A stretch of 6,299 bases of DNA. It comes from Flavobacteriales bacterium. GTDB lineage: Bacteria; Bacteroidota; Bacteroidia; Flavobacteriales; JADGDT01. Below the pieces are notes generated by a model, which was given only the letters and a program-made list of their open reading frames with translations, was not told where the DNA came from and ran no database searches. Where the stretch lies: positions 1 through 6,299 of the forward strand of contig JAGLEB010000037.1 in assembly GCA_023145275.1 (NCBI GenBank), read 5' to 3'. Below, one piece after another: positions 1 to 6,248 of this stretch. Both the position numbers and the translations under genes were made by a program. The stretch's first letter is position 1; each line of letters begins with the position of its first letter.

Positions 1-419
1 GTTACTTTATCGATAATACCGTTACTGTTTCTCGCGATCCTAAGTCGTGGGCTATGGAAACTGAATTCTTCGGACCTATACTTACAGTTTACGTTTATAA
101 AGATGAGGAGTGGGAAGATACTTTAAGGTTAGTTGATACTACATCAATCTACGCTCTTACAGGAGCTATTTTCTCTCACGATAGATATGCTGCAATAGAG
201 GCTACTCAGTATCTCGAAAATGCTGCAGGTAACTTCTACATCAACGATAAACCAACAGGTGCAGTTGTAGGACAACAACCATTTGGTGGTGCTCGTGGAT
301 CGGGAACTAACGATAAAGCTGGTTCAATGTTGAACTTAGTTCGTTGGGTGTCTCCACGATTAATCAAAGAGAACTTCGTGTCTCCAAAAGATTACCGCTA
401 CCCATATATGGGAGAGTAA
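1..419 (+). CDS. pruA: 1-pyrroline-5-carboxylate dehydrogenase, C-terminal part (5' end outside window)
   Basis: This is the 3' end of a gene that enters from the left. The reading frame is open from base 3, gives about 138 residues and stops with TAA at 417-419. The enzyme oxidises L-glutamate-gamma-semialdehyde (in equilibrium with pyrroline-5-carboxylate) to glutamate with NAD+, the second step of proline degradation, in the cytoplasm. The visible part is the C-terminal end of the aldehyde dehydrogenase fold: a variant EIFGP motif (TEFFGP), then NFYINDKPTGAVVGQQPFGG followed by ARGSGTNDK, which is the recognisable block of the ALDH4-type enzymes (human ALDH4A1 has a nearly identical stretch), and an RWVSPRLIKE tail. 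The catalytic Cys and Glu lie upstream of the window and cannot be checked. An internal ATG at 54 is not a real start, because aldehyde dehydrogenase sequence continues upstream of it. The gene converges on the minus-strand operon and shows no functional link to it. Confidence 0.93.
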   Translation, partial: YFIDNTVTVSRDPKSWAMETEFFGPILTVYVYKDEEWEDTLRLVDTTSIYALTGAIFSHDRYAAIEATQYLENAAGNFYINDKPTGAVVGQQPFGGARGSGTNDKAGSMLNLVRWVSPRLIKENFVSPKDYRYPYMGE

Positions 420-473
420 TTCTTTTAGCTCGAAGCTGAATGCTTAAAGTTCGAAGATAAAAGATATAATACT

Positions 474-507
474 AACCGACTTTCAATTTATTGAGGGTCG
501 GTTTTTT
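474..507 (+). terminator. Rho-independent terminator after pruA, probably shared with the convergent operon
   Basis: The left arm 474-486 (AACCGACTTTCAA) pairs with the right arm 491-503 (TTGAGGGTCGGTT) around the tetraloop TTTA at 487-490. The stem is 13 bp with two G-T wobbles, and T runs on from 502 to 507. This is a textbook terminator on the plus strand, 54 nt after the pruA stop. On the minus strand the same hairpin begins only a few bases after the kinase stop codon (511-509). It is preceded by an A-tract and followed by a T-rich but interrupted stretch, so it may also end the operon transcript, less efficiently. Confidence 0.88.
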
Positions 508-508
508 A

Positions 509-2086
509 TTAATGTTCTGGATAAGACGTTATTTCTCTAATGCGCTTGTAAAGAGGTTCTAGTTTATCGAAAATTTTCAAGTAAACATCTTCGTAGAGTT
601 GTTTGTAAAGTTTTGCATTTTCGGGGTTGGGTTCGAAAATATCAGCATAGCTAACCATATTTTCTGTAGCTTGCTTTAGTGTTTTATATGCGCCAATTCC
701 ATAGGCTGTAATTATAGCAGAACCAAGACCTGATGTTTCGTGAGTTTTACCCCTTACCAATTTCATATTAAAAACATCGGCAGTAATCTGACAAATTTCA
801 TCGCTTTGTGATGCCCCACCAGAAACAGCAATCTTCTTAAAGTTAAAACCTCCTCGTTTTTCTAATTTATGCATTCCATCTAAAAGTCCATAAGCTAAGC
901 CTTCTATCACGGCTCTATAAATATGTTCTTTTTTGTGAACATCCCCAAATCCTATCATAGCACCCTTAGCATTTTTCTCGCCAAGTCCGGGTGTCCAATA
1001 AGGTTGGATTATCAATCCCATTGCTCCAGGAGGAGATTTGTGAAGTAACTCATTCAATATTTCTTCTGCTACAACTCCAAGCTTTTCTGCCTCTTGAACT
1101 TCTTTTAATGCAAACTCATTCTTAAACCAATTGACCATCCAAAAACCTCTGAAAATTTCAATTTCAGGATTCCAATGTTTTGGCATTACCGATGGATATG
1201 CCGGGAAAAACTTGATAGGTTCAACGTATTTGTTAGTTGTAGTTTGAACTGTTGCAGTAGTTCCAAAACTTAAACTCGCCATACTAGTATCTGTTACGCC
1301 CATTCCTAAAGTTTCACATCCCTTATCTGATCCACATGCAATTATAGGTACACCTTTTGGTATTGACGTTAATTGTGAAGCTTCTTTTGAAATGTTTCCA
1401 ATCTTTTCTCCAGGACTGATCAACTTTGGCAACTTTTCTTTTTCTATTGGATATAGCTTTTTACTGAATTCCAAAATGTCTTTTGCTTTTGCCCACCGCT
1501 GTTTTTTGTAATTAAAAGGTATATGTCCGATTTGTGAAGCTACAGAATCTGTAAATTCACCGCTTAATTTATAGTTTAGATATCCAGATACTTGAATATA
1601 TTTATGAGTTTTTTTCCATGTTTCAGGCTCGTTTTGTCTTATCCAATTACAGTGACCTTTGCCTTCCATTTTTTTTAAAGTAGAATCTACTCCAATTGAT
1701 TTGAAAATAATATCCATAGTAAAACTGGGCTTGAAAACATTTTTAGCTTTACGTTGATCTAACCAAATAATTGACGGCCTAAGAGTATTTCCACCACTAT
1801 CAACGTTAACCATTGTGCTTCGCAATGCCGTAACTCCTACGCCCTTTATTTTTGAGAAATTTGAAGAATTTCTTTTATGTAATGCGTTTGTCGCCTTGCA
1901 GAGCCCTTTCCAATAAGTCTCGGCTTCTTGTTCAGCCCATCCAGGTTTTGGGCTGTAGTAGGCTTCATAAAATACTTGTTCTTTATCAATGATATCTCCT
2001 TCTAACGATACCAAAATTGCTCTTATACTTTGAGTCCCACAATCAATAGATAGAATTAGATCGTCATTTGTTTGTTTATTTTTCAT
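509..2086 (-). CDS. FGGY-family carbohydrate/polyol kinase, substrate uncertain (glycerol kinase/xylulokinase-like)
   Basis: A 525-residue cytoplasmic kinase of the FGGY family (sugar and polyol kinases such as GlpK and XylB, usually ~480-520 residues). It has the two-domain actin-like fold. The phosphate-1 motif is at residues 13-20 (SIDCGTQS, with D15). WLDQR is at 108-112. GSDKGCE at 252-258 supplies the probable catalytic base D254. The phosphate-2 loop is SFGTTATV at 273-280, the adenosine motif AVSGGASQSD is at 420-429, and ETSGLGSA at 450-457 is the usual C-terminal signature. The positions that in E. coli GlpK bind glycerol (Arg-Glu at 83-84 and Asp-Gln at 245-246) appear here as R89-S90 and D254-K255. 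Glycerol is therefore not a safe substrate call, and neither is xylulose. ATG at 2086 is chosen because it places the first beta strand ten residues in, as is normal for the family. The start overlaps the end of the upstream gene by 11 nt, which suggests translational coupling. It is the last gene of the operon. Family membership is secure; the substrate is not. Confidence 0.88.
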   Translation of the reverse strand: MKNKQTNDDLILSIDCGTQSIRAILVSLEGDIIDKEQVFYEAYYSPKPGWAEQEAETYWKGLCKATNALHKRNSSNFSKIKGVGVTALRSTMVNVDSGGNTLRPSIIWLDQRKAKNVFKPSFTMDIIFKSIGVDSTLKKMEGKGHCNWIRQNEPETWKKTHKYIQVSGYLNYKLSGEFTDSVASQIGHIPFNYKKQRWAKAKDILEFSKKLYPIEKEKLPKLISPGEKIGNISKEASQLTSIPKGVPIIACGSDKGCETLGMGVTDTSMASLSFGTTATVQTTTNKYVEPIKFFPAYPSVMPKHWNPEIEIFRGFWMVNWFKNEFALKEVQEAEKLGVVAEEILNELLHKSPPGAMGLIIQPYWTPGLGEKNAKGAMIGFGDVHKKEHIYRAVIEGLAYGLLDGMHKLEKRGGFNFKKIAVSGGASQSDEICQITADVFNMKLVRGKTHETSGLGSAIITAYGIGAYKTLKQATENMVSYADIFEPNPENAKLYKQLYEDVYLKIFDKLEPLYKRIREITSYPEH

Positions 2087-3770
2087 TCAATAACTGATTT
2101 CCAGGATTCATAATATTTTTTGGATCGAAATGATTTTTTATAGCTCTGAGTACATCCATCTGCTCTTTTCCCAAGTACTCTGGCATCCATTTAGAAATCA
2201 TTCGTCCCACACCGTGATGATGCGAAAGTGATCCACCACTTTTTTGTATGCTATCAATTATTCCTTGCTGAAATTCTATGTAAGCATCAACATCAGATTC
2301 TTTGATGATAAAAATAAAGTATAAATTAGTTCCTTGCTCATAAAAATGAGAGGCGTGGGTCATGCAAATTGTGTCAGGTCTGCTCTTTACAAATGCCCTT
2401 ACTTTTTTGTGAATATGATGTAGATTATCCCAATTTACACCAGTTTCTAATGTGTCGATAATAATTCCATAATCCATTAAGTCTTCTCGCAAATAAGAAT
2501 CTCTATATCTTCCTGGTTCCCATTTTTTTACAGGAAAAGAAGTGAGATTCATGGCTCCATGTTTTTTGCAAATCTTGGCTACATTTGTTTTTACATTTTT
2601 CGTGAAACTTTTATTTCCATCGGAAGTTCCAAGAAATAAACAACGTTCCATAGGTTTGAAACCTCTGAAACTCATGATTTTATCAAAAATAGTATCTTCT
2701 ATTCCGTATAGCTTTAATCCGTGATGAGTTTCCTCTGGATCGGAAATTCTAAAAACTGCTGGCATGCCAAATTCTCCTTGAGAAATTTCTCTGCTCGCAT
2801 TTACAGCCGATTCCCAGTTTGGAAAGATGTAACTGAATCGCTCCCTATTTTCAGGCATAAATTTATAAATCTTCCAAGTTAATTCTACTATAATTCCGTA
2901 GATACCTTCACTACCTTTAATTATATCTAAAATCTTTGGCCCTGTTGCAGTAGCAGGGTAATCTTTTGTGATAATGTTTCCTGATGGGCTGATCATTTCA
3001 ACACTTAGCACTAAGTCGCCAGCATCGCCATAGTAAGACGATTGCTGCCCCGAACCTAAAGTAAGAAACCATCCTCCAACACTCGAATATTCAAAAGATT
3101 GAGGGAAATGACCACAGGTGAATTTATGTTTTGCACCATAGAGTTGTGGTGCATTATTTAGTGCTTTTTCAAAAGCGGGTCCCAATATACCAGCCTCAAC
3201 AATTACAGTTTGATTAAGCTCATTGAATTTCACAACCTTGTTTAAGTGAGTTGACAATACTAAAGTTAGACCACCTTTTTCGGGATAAAAGCCAAAATTA
3301 ACAGACGAGCCACCGCCGTAAACATAAATTGGAATTTGTTGATTATTGCAATATTTTACAATTTCTGAGATTTCTTTTTTACTACGTGGGTGAACTACCA
3401 AATCGGAAATCAACGATACTTTATTTCTGCGCAAATTCATTGCTTCTTCAGTAGTTTTACCTGTTGAGAATTTTAGTCTGTCAAACTCTTTTGAACTTAC
3501 ATTCTCACTGCCACAAATTGTGATGAATCGATCTATTTGATCAGAATTCAACTTACTTTCAATATCTATTTCTACCAGATCGTTTCCTGTAGTTTCCTTT
3601 TTTTCAAAATCTTTTTTACTAAGGTTAAACTTATCAATCAATTCGCTAATCAATCTTTGGTTTGGATGTTTAAAACCATTAGGGTCGCCATACTTAAAAA
3701 TAGAGCGAAAAGAACCTTTTTTAGGGGCCTTGTTTATCCAAAGCTGATCTAGTTTGTTTTTTATATCCAT
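2076..3770 (-). CDS. FAD-binding oxidase of the alkyl-dihydroxyacetonephosphate synthase (AGPS) type
   Basis: A 564-residue flavoprotein of the vanillyl-alcohol-oxidase/PCMH superfamily, closest by eye to alkyl-DHAP synthase. AGPS swaps the acyl chain of acyl-DHAP for a fatty alcohol, creating the glycerol ether bond. A divergent N-terminal region (about 1-120) includes a segment like the LREG-preceding helix of AGPS. The FAD-binding domain then starts with VVHPRSKKEI (125-134), the pyrophosphate loop YGGGSSVNFG (151-160), the block TCGHFPQSFEYSSVGGW (218-234) and GSEGIYG (286-292). The substrate/cap domain follows, ending in SLSHHHGVGR (514-523) and the usual DPKNIMNPGN tail (549-558). Residues matching AGPS active-site positions are H221, R341, Y477 and the triplet H517-H519. 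One change is Q224, where human AGPS has Asp in GHEPDS. There is no signal peptide or obvious membrane segment. The start is 1 nt after the preceding stop codon, so the genes are almost certainly co-transcribed. A D-lactate or glycolate dehydrogenase-like oxidase is the main alternative, but the HHH motif argues for the AGPS branch. The reaction and its direction are not proven. Confidence 0.84.
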   Translation of the reverse strand: MDIKNKLDQLWINKAPKKGSFRSIFKYGDPNGFKHPNQRLISELIDKFNLSKKDFEKKETTGNDLVEIDIESKLNSDQIDRFITICGSENVSSKEFDRLKFSTGKTTEEAMNLRRNKVSLISDLVVHPRSKKEISEIVKYCNNQQIPIYVYGGGSSVNFGFYPEKGGLTLVLSTHLNKVVKFNELNQTVIVEAGILGPAFEKALNNAPQLYGAKHKFTCGHFPQSFEYSSVGGWFLTLGSGQQSSYYGDAGDLVLSVEMISPSGNIITKDYPATATGPKILDIIKGSEGIYGIIVELTWKIYKFMPENRERFSYIFPNWESAVNASREISQGEFGMPAVFRISDPEETHHGLKLYGIEDTIFDKIMSFRGFKPMERCLFLGTSDGNKSFTKNVKTNVAKICKKHGAMNLTSFPVKKWEPGRYRDSYLREDLMDYGIIIDTLETGVNWDNLHHIHKKVRAFVKSRPDTICMTHASHFYEQGTNLYFIFIIKESDVDAYIEFQQGIIDSIQKSGGSLSHHHGVGRMISKWMPEYLGKEQMDVLRAIKNHFDPKNIMNPGNQLLNEK

Positions 3771-3771
3771 C

Positions 3772-5415
3772 TTATTCTGGTATTTTCAATGTCATTTCTA
3801 ACTTGCTTATTTCCTCAGCAATTTTTTCGTTATTCCAATTTAGCTCTTTTGATGCTATCTCAGCAACCTTATTTATAACTTCTTTTCCTGGATTACCAAG
3901 TTGGGCGATGCCTGTTCTCCGCAGCATAATATCTTCCAATGTCAAGGCCATTTCATTCCTTATGGAAAAAACGACTTGTGCTAGGCACTCTCCATCATCA
4001 TTTAAAGGTTTTAATAAATCAGAATTTACATTAGCAAGAGCAAATAACTCATCTAGTTCAGTACCGTAGCTTTTTGCTAAAAATTCGATTTCTTCAAAAT
4101 TAAATTTAGGATATTCCTTATGTTTGACTTTTACAAAATCAGAGAAGTTATCAATATCACTAATGTATAATTTTTTACTTTCAGAAATAGAATGCTTATG
4201 AGAAATATTTAGAATATTCAAAGCCTTATCTATAGCTTTTTCGGCTAGCATACGACTAGTTGTAAATTTTCCTCCTTCAACAGTAATCAATCCTTCAATT
4301 CCATTTTTTTTCTCTCCGGTAATCTCATACTTGCGTGATGAATCGTAACTATCTTCTGTCTGATCTTCAACTAATGGACGTAGACCTCCATACGCATAAA
4401 TAATATCTTTGTATTCGATCTTTTCATTTTCGCCGAATGATGCATTTACATCCACCAATAACTCTTCTATAGATTCTCTTGTAACTTTGTAATCATCTGG
4501 TTTGCCCAAGAATTCTTTATCAGTTGTTCCTATTAAAGTATGATTTCTGTAAGGCACTAAAAAGAAGTGTTTGCCACTAGGAGCAGAGCCAGAAAAAATA
4601 TGATTTTCGACTATTTTTTTTGTGATAATATGTATTCCTTCTGATCTTCTTAGTTCGTGATTTTCTATCCCTTTTTTGACTTTATCAAGTAGAATATCAG
4701 CCCAAGGTCCAGAACAATTTATTACTAATTTAGAATATATATCATGAGTTTTTTTTGAAATTTCGTCAATTACTTTAACTCCATTAATGTGTTTTGTTTT
4801 TTTATCACTGTTAACTATGAAGTCTTGAACACGAGTGTAATTAGATACTGATGCTCCATGTTTTATAGCCGATTTTATAAATGCCAAAGTCAGTCTTTCA
4901 GGAGAATGACTAGAACAATCATAGTACATCTGTCCACCAATTAATTCTTTTCTAACAGCATTTGGAAATAGCTTTTTTATTTTTTTTGCAGATAAACTTT
5001 TGTATGATGGCATTTTCTTGCTTTTGTCCCAAAGCCAATTTTTATCAAAAGAAAATAACTCGTACAAAATCATAGCTATTTTCATGATAGAATTTGAAAC
5101 CTTATCTTTTTTATAGACAGAAAATAAGAAGGATGCAGGATGAATAAAGTTAGTTGCAATATTCATCAAGACTCTTCTTTCTTTTAACGATTCTCTTACT
5201 AACCCAAATTCATAAGTAGAAAGATATCGCAATCCTCCATGTATCATTTTCGATGTAGCCGAAGATGTAGCGCTAGCAAAATCATATTTCTCAACCAATG
5301 CAACTTTTAAACCTCTTGATGATGCTTCGTAGGCAGTTGTTGCGCCAGTTATTCCTCCACCTATAACTATTAAATCAAATTCTTCTCCATCGTAGCTTTC
5401 TATAAAACGCTTCAT
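3772..5415 (-). CDS. glpD: FAD-dependent glycerol-3-phosphate dehydrogenase (GlpD/GlpA-like)
   Basis: A 547-residue flavoenzyme of the family that oxidises sn-glycerol-3-phosphate to dihydroxyacetone phosphate and passes electrons to quinone at the inner face of the membrane. The N-terminal Rossmann dinucleotide-binding motif is GGGITGA (19-25), followed by the family signature TSKMIHGGLRYL (54-65). CSGPWAD (234-240), LVPYRNHTLIGTTDKEF (286-302), YAYGGLRPLVED (340-351) and VEGGKFTTSRMLAEKA (379-394) complete the DAO domain. The C-terminal helical domain carries LTLEDIMLRRTGIA (491-504), typical of GlpD/GlpA. Arginines R63 and R346 correspond to the phosphate-binding arginines of E. coli GlpD. 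It is somewhat longer than E. coli GlpD (501). A hydrophobic, basic stretch around 104-123 could help it sit on the membrane, which is inference. It starts 2 nt after the regulator stop and ends 1 nt before the AGPS-like start. In this setting the real substrate may be a substituted glycerol phosphate rather than glycerol phosphate itself. The symbol is given by family. Confidence 0.9.
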   Translation of the reverse strand: MKRFIESYDGEEFDLIVIGGGITGATTAYEASSRGLKVALVEKYDFASATSSATSKMIHGGLRYLSTYEFGLVRESLKERRVLMNIATNFIHPASFLFSVYKKDKVSNSIMKIAMILYELFSFDKNWLWDKSKKMPSYKSLSAKKIKKLFPNAVRKELIGGQMYYDCSSHSPERLTLAFIKSAIKHGASVSNYTRVQDFIVNSDKKTKHINGVKVIDEISKKTHDIYSKLVINCSGPWADILLDKVKKGIENHELRRSEGIHIITKKIVENHIFSGSAPSGKHFFLVPYRNHTLIGTTDKEFLGKPDDYKVTRESIEELLVDVNASFGENEKIEYKDIIYAYGGLRPLVEDQTEDSYDSSRKYEITGEKKNGIEGLITVEGGKFTTSRMLAEKAIDKALNILNISHKHSISESKKLYISDIDNFSDFVKVKHKEYPKFNFEEIEFLAKSYGTELDELFALANVNSDLLKPLNDDGECLAQVVFSIRNEMALTLEDIMLRRTGIAQLGNPGKEVINKVAEIASKELNWNNEKIAEEISKLEMTLKIPE

Positions 5416-5417
5416 AT

Positions 5418-6110
5418 TTAATTGAGATTTGTCTTATTCCAAATTTCTAAACTTTCAAGCATTGCCGCTTTCACAATAGACTCAACATGTCCATCATTTG
5501 CCTTTATTGACAAGAGCAAAGCTTCGTAGTAATGCAATGATTTCTCTTTAATTTTTAAATCAGTGAAATATTCTTCACTTTTACTAAAATAGATATTTAT
5601 TAAGTCGTTGTAAAGCATCTTGGCGATAGTGTTTCTACTTAGTGAAACCAATAAAATTTGTAGATCCCAATCGAAAATAGCGAACTCTTTGCTATCAGCG
5701 GATAATTTTGGTTTCAAATTTAATTTTTCAACTATTAACTCATAATTAAACTCCACTGCTTTGCTTGATAATTCAGGTAAAATTATCACCCTAAACTCCA
5801 ACCAATCTCTAATTAGTGACTTACTAGCAATATCTTCGTAATTAACTAATGTTTTCAATACACCTAAACCCCCATCAACTTTGAAATTATTTACAGTTGT
5901 TGGTTTACCGTGCTTTATAGTTAACCAGCCATCTCTTGATAATCTTTGTAAAACTTCGCGGAGTGTTGGTCGTGTAATTCCTATAATTTCTGACAACTCT
6001 CTTTCTGGTGGTAATTTGTGTCCTGCTAGCCATACTCCTTCAACTATATCCTTCAATATCTTTTCTTCAGCAAACTGTGCAGGTCTAAGTAATTTTTCTT
6101 GTTTTTTCAT
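5418..6110 (-). CDS. fadR: FadR-type GntR-family transcriptional regulator, first gene of the operon
   Basis: A 230-residue regulator with an N-terminal winged helix-turn-helix and a C-terminal all-helical effector domain; E. coli FadR has 239 residues. Residues 10-76 resemble the E. coli FadR DNA-binding domain closely: PPERELSEIIGITR (34-47), then TLREVLQRLSRDGWLTI (49-65) and HGKPTTVNNF (67-76). Of the FadR residues known to contact DNA, the equivalents R37, T46, R47, T49, R51, H67 and G68 are kept, and one Thr is replaced by P48. The effector domain (about 85-230) is much more diverged but ends in ESLEIW (219-224). This matches the ESGEIW segment in which E. coli FadR has the acyl-CoA-contacting Ser219 and Trp223; Gly216 of E. 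coli is M217 here. ATG at 6110 is chosen because the frame upstream reaches a stop with no other start codon. It probably represses its own operon through the palindrome at 6131-6145, and a long-chain acyl-CoA or another lipid is the likely effector. The FadR-like call is strong for DNA binding and weaker for the ligand. Confidence 0.88.
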   Translation of the reverse strand: MKKQEKLLRPAQFAEEKILKDIVEGVWLAGHKLPPERELSEIIGITRPTLREVLQRLSRDGWLTIKHGKPTTVNNFKVDGGLGVLKTLVNYEDIASKSLIRDWLEFRVIILPELSSKAVEFNYELIVEKLNLKPKLSADSKEFAIFDWDLQILLVSLSRNTIAKMLYNDLINIYFSKSEEYFTDLKIKEKSLHYYEALLLSIKANDGHVESIVKAAMLESLEIWNKTNLN

Positions 6111-6130
6111 AAAAATAATTTCAAAAGGTA

Positions 6131-6145
6131 AGAGGTCAGACCACT
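6131..6145. promoter_or_regulatory. FadR-like operator palindrome upstream of the regulator gene
   Basis: The 15-bp sequence AGAGGTCAGACCACT is an inverted repeat with a perfect core GGTC-A-GACC (6134-6142); six of seven arm positions pair. On the minus strand it reads AGTGGTCTGACCTCT, which contains TGGTCNGACC, the core of the known E. coli FadR recognition sequence. It lies 21-35 nt upstream of the regulator start codon, where bound protein would block transcription of the operon. The match between this site and the conserved recognition helix supports autoregulation. Binding is inferred. Confidence 0.72.
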
Positions 6146-6152
6146 AAAGTAG

Positions 6153-6160
6153 TAAATATA
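6153..6160 (-). promoter_or_regulatory. Candidate -7 element of the operon promoter (weak)
   Basis: The minus strand reads TATATTTA here, five of six fixed positions of the Bacteroidota -7 consensus TAnnTTTG. It would place the transcription start near 6147 and the FadR-like palindrome immediately downstream, a repressing position. No clear TTG at the -33 spacing is visible. A second candidate, TACCTTTT at 6130-6123, is equally close to consensus but would leave almost no leader. Low confidence. Confidence 0.3.
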
Positions 6161-6191
6161 TTTGAATAAATAGTTCTATTGTTATTTTAAT

Positions 6192-6248
6192 GGGTTAATT
6201 AGGTTACGAGGTTAAAAGGTTATGAGTTTGTAACCCTGTCAACCTTTT
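6192..6248. repeat. Degenerate GGTTA tandem motif with inverted copies, non-coding
   Basis: GGTTA occurs four times at 6193, 6202, 6210 and 6218 (spacing 9, 8 and 8 nt), followed by the inverse TAACC at 6231-6235. AAAAGGTT (6214-6221) and AACCTTTT (6241-6248) form an 8-bp inverted repeat, and GGTTA 6218-6222 can instead pair with TAACC 6231-6235. The rest of the stretch to 6299 is similar low-complexity sequence, with another ACCT/AGGT pair around 6257-6270. No gene is visible between 6111 and 6299. The repeat could be a weak hairpin or a dispersed intergenic repeat; no function can be assigned. Confidence 0.55.

Noticed and set aside
420..473. Short TCGAAG direct repeats between pruA and the terminator
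   Set aside because: Only six bases long, twice, with no symmetry or spacing that suggests a site; treated as the pruA 3' untranslated region.
2542..2724. 60-codon plus-strand open frame inside the AGPS-like gene
   Set aside because: It lies fully antisense to a well-supported coding region, has no recognisable domain and no start context.
3537..3752. 71-codon plus-strand open frame opposite the N-terminus of the AGPS-like gene
   Set aside because: Antisense shadow of AT-rich coding sequence; its Phe/Ile-rich translation just mirrors Lys/Asn codons of the real gene.
3803..4069. 88-codon plus-strand open frame opposite the C-terminus of the GlpD-like gene
   Set aside because: Antisense to conserved GlpD C-terminal domain sequence; Ser/Phe-rich translation without a family match.
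5881..6147. 88-codon plus-strand open frame covering the regulator's 5' end and the operator
   Set aside because: It is antisense to the highly conserved FadR winged helix, and its tail is only the operator region.
6157..6164. Plus-strand TATATTTG, a perfect TAnnTTTG -7 match pointing rightwards
   Set aside because: There is no -33 element at the right distance and no plus-strand gene follows within the window; in such AT-rich DNA a chance match is likely.
6214..6248. AAAAGGTT/AACCTTTT inverted repeat read as a rho-independent terminator
   Set aside because: The stem is AT-rich with a 19-nt loop, and no gene ending here is visible in the window, so it is kept only as a repeat.
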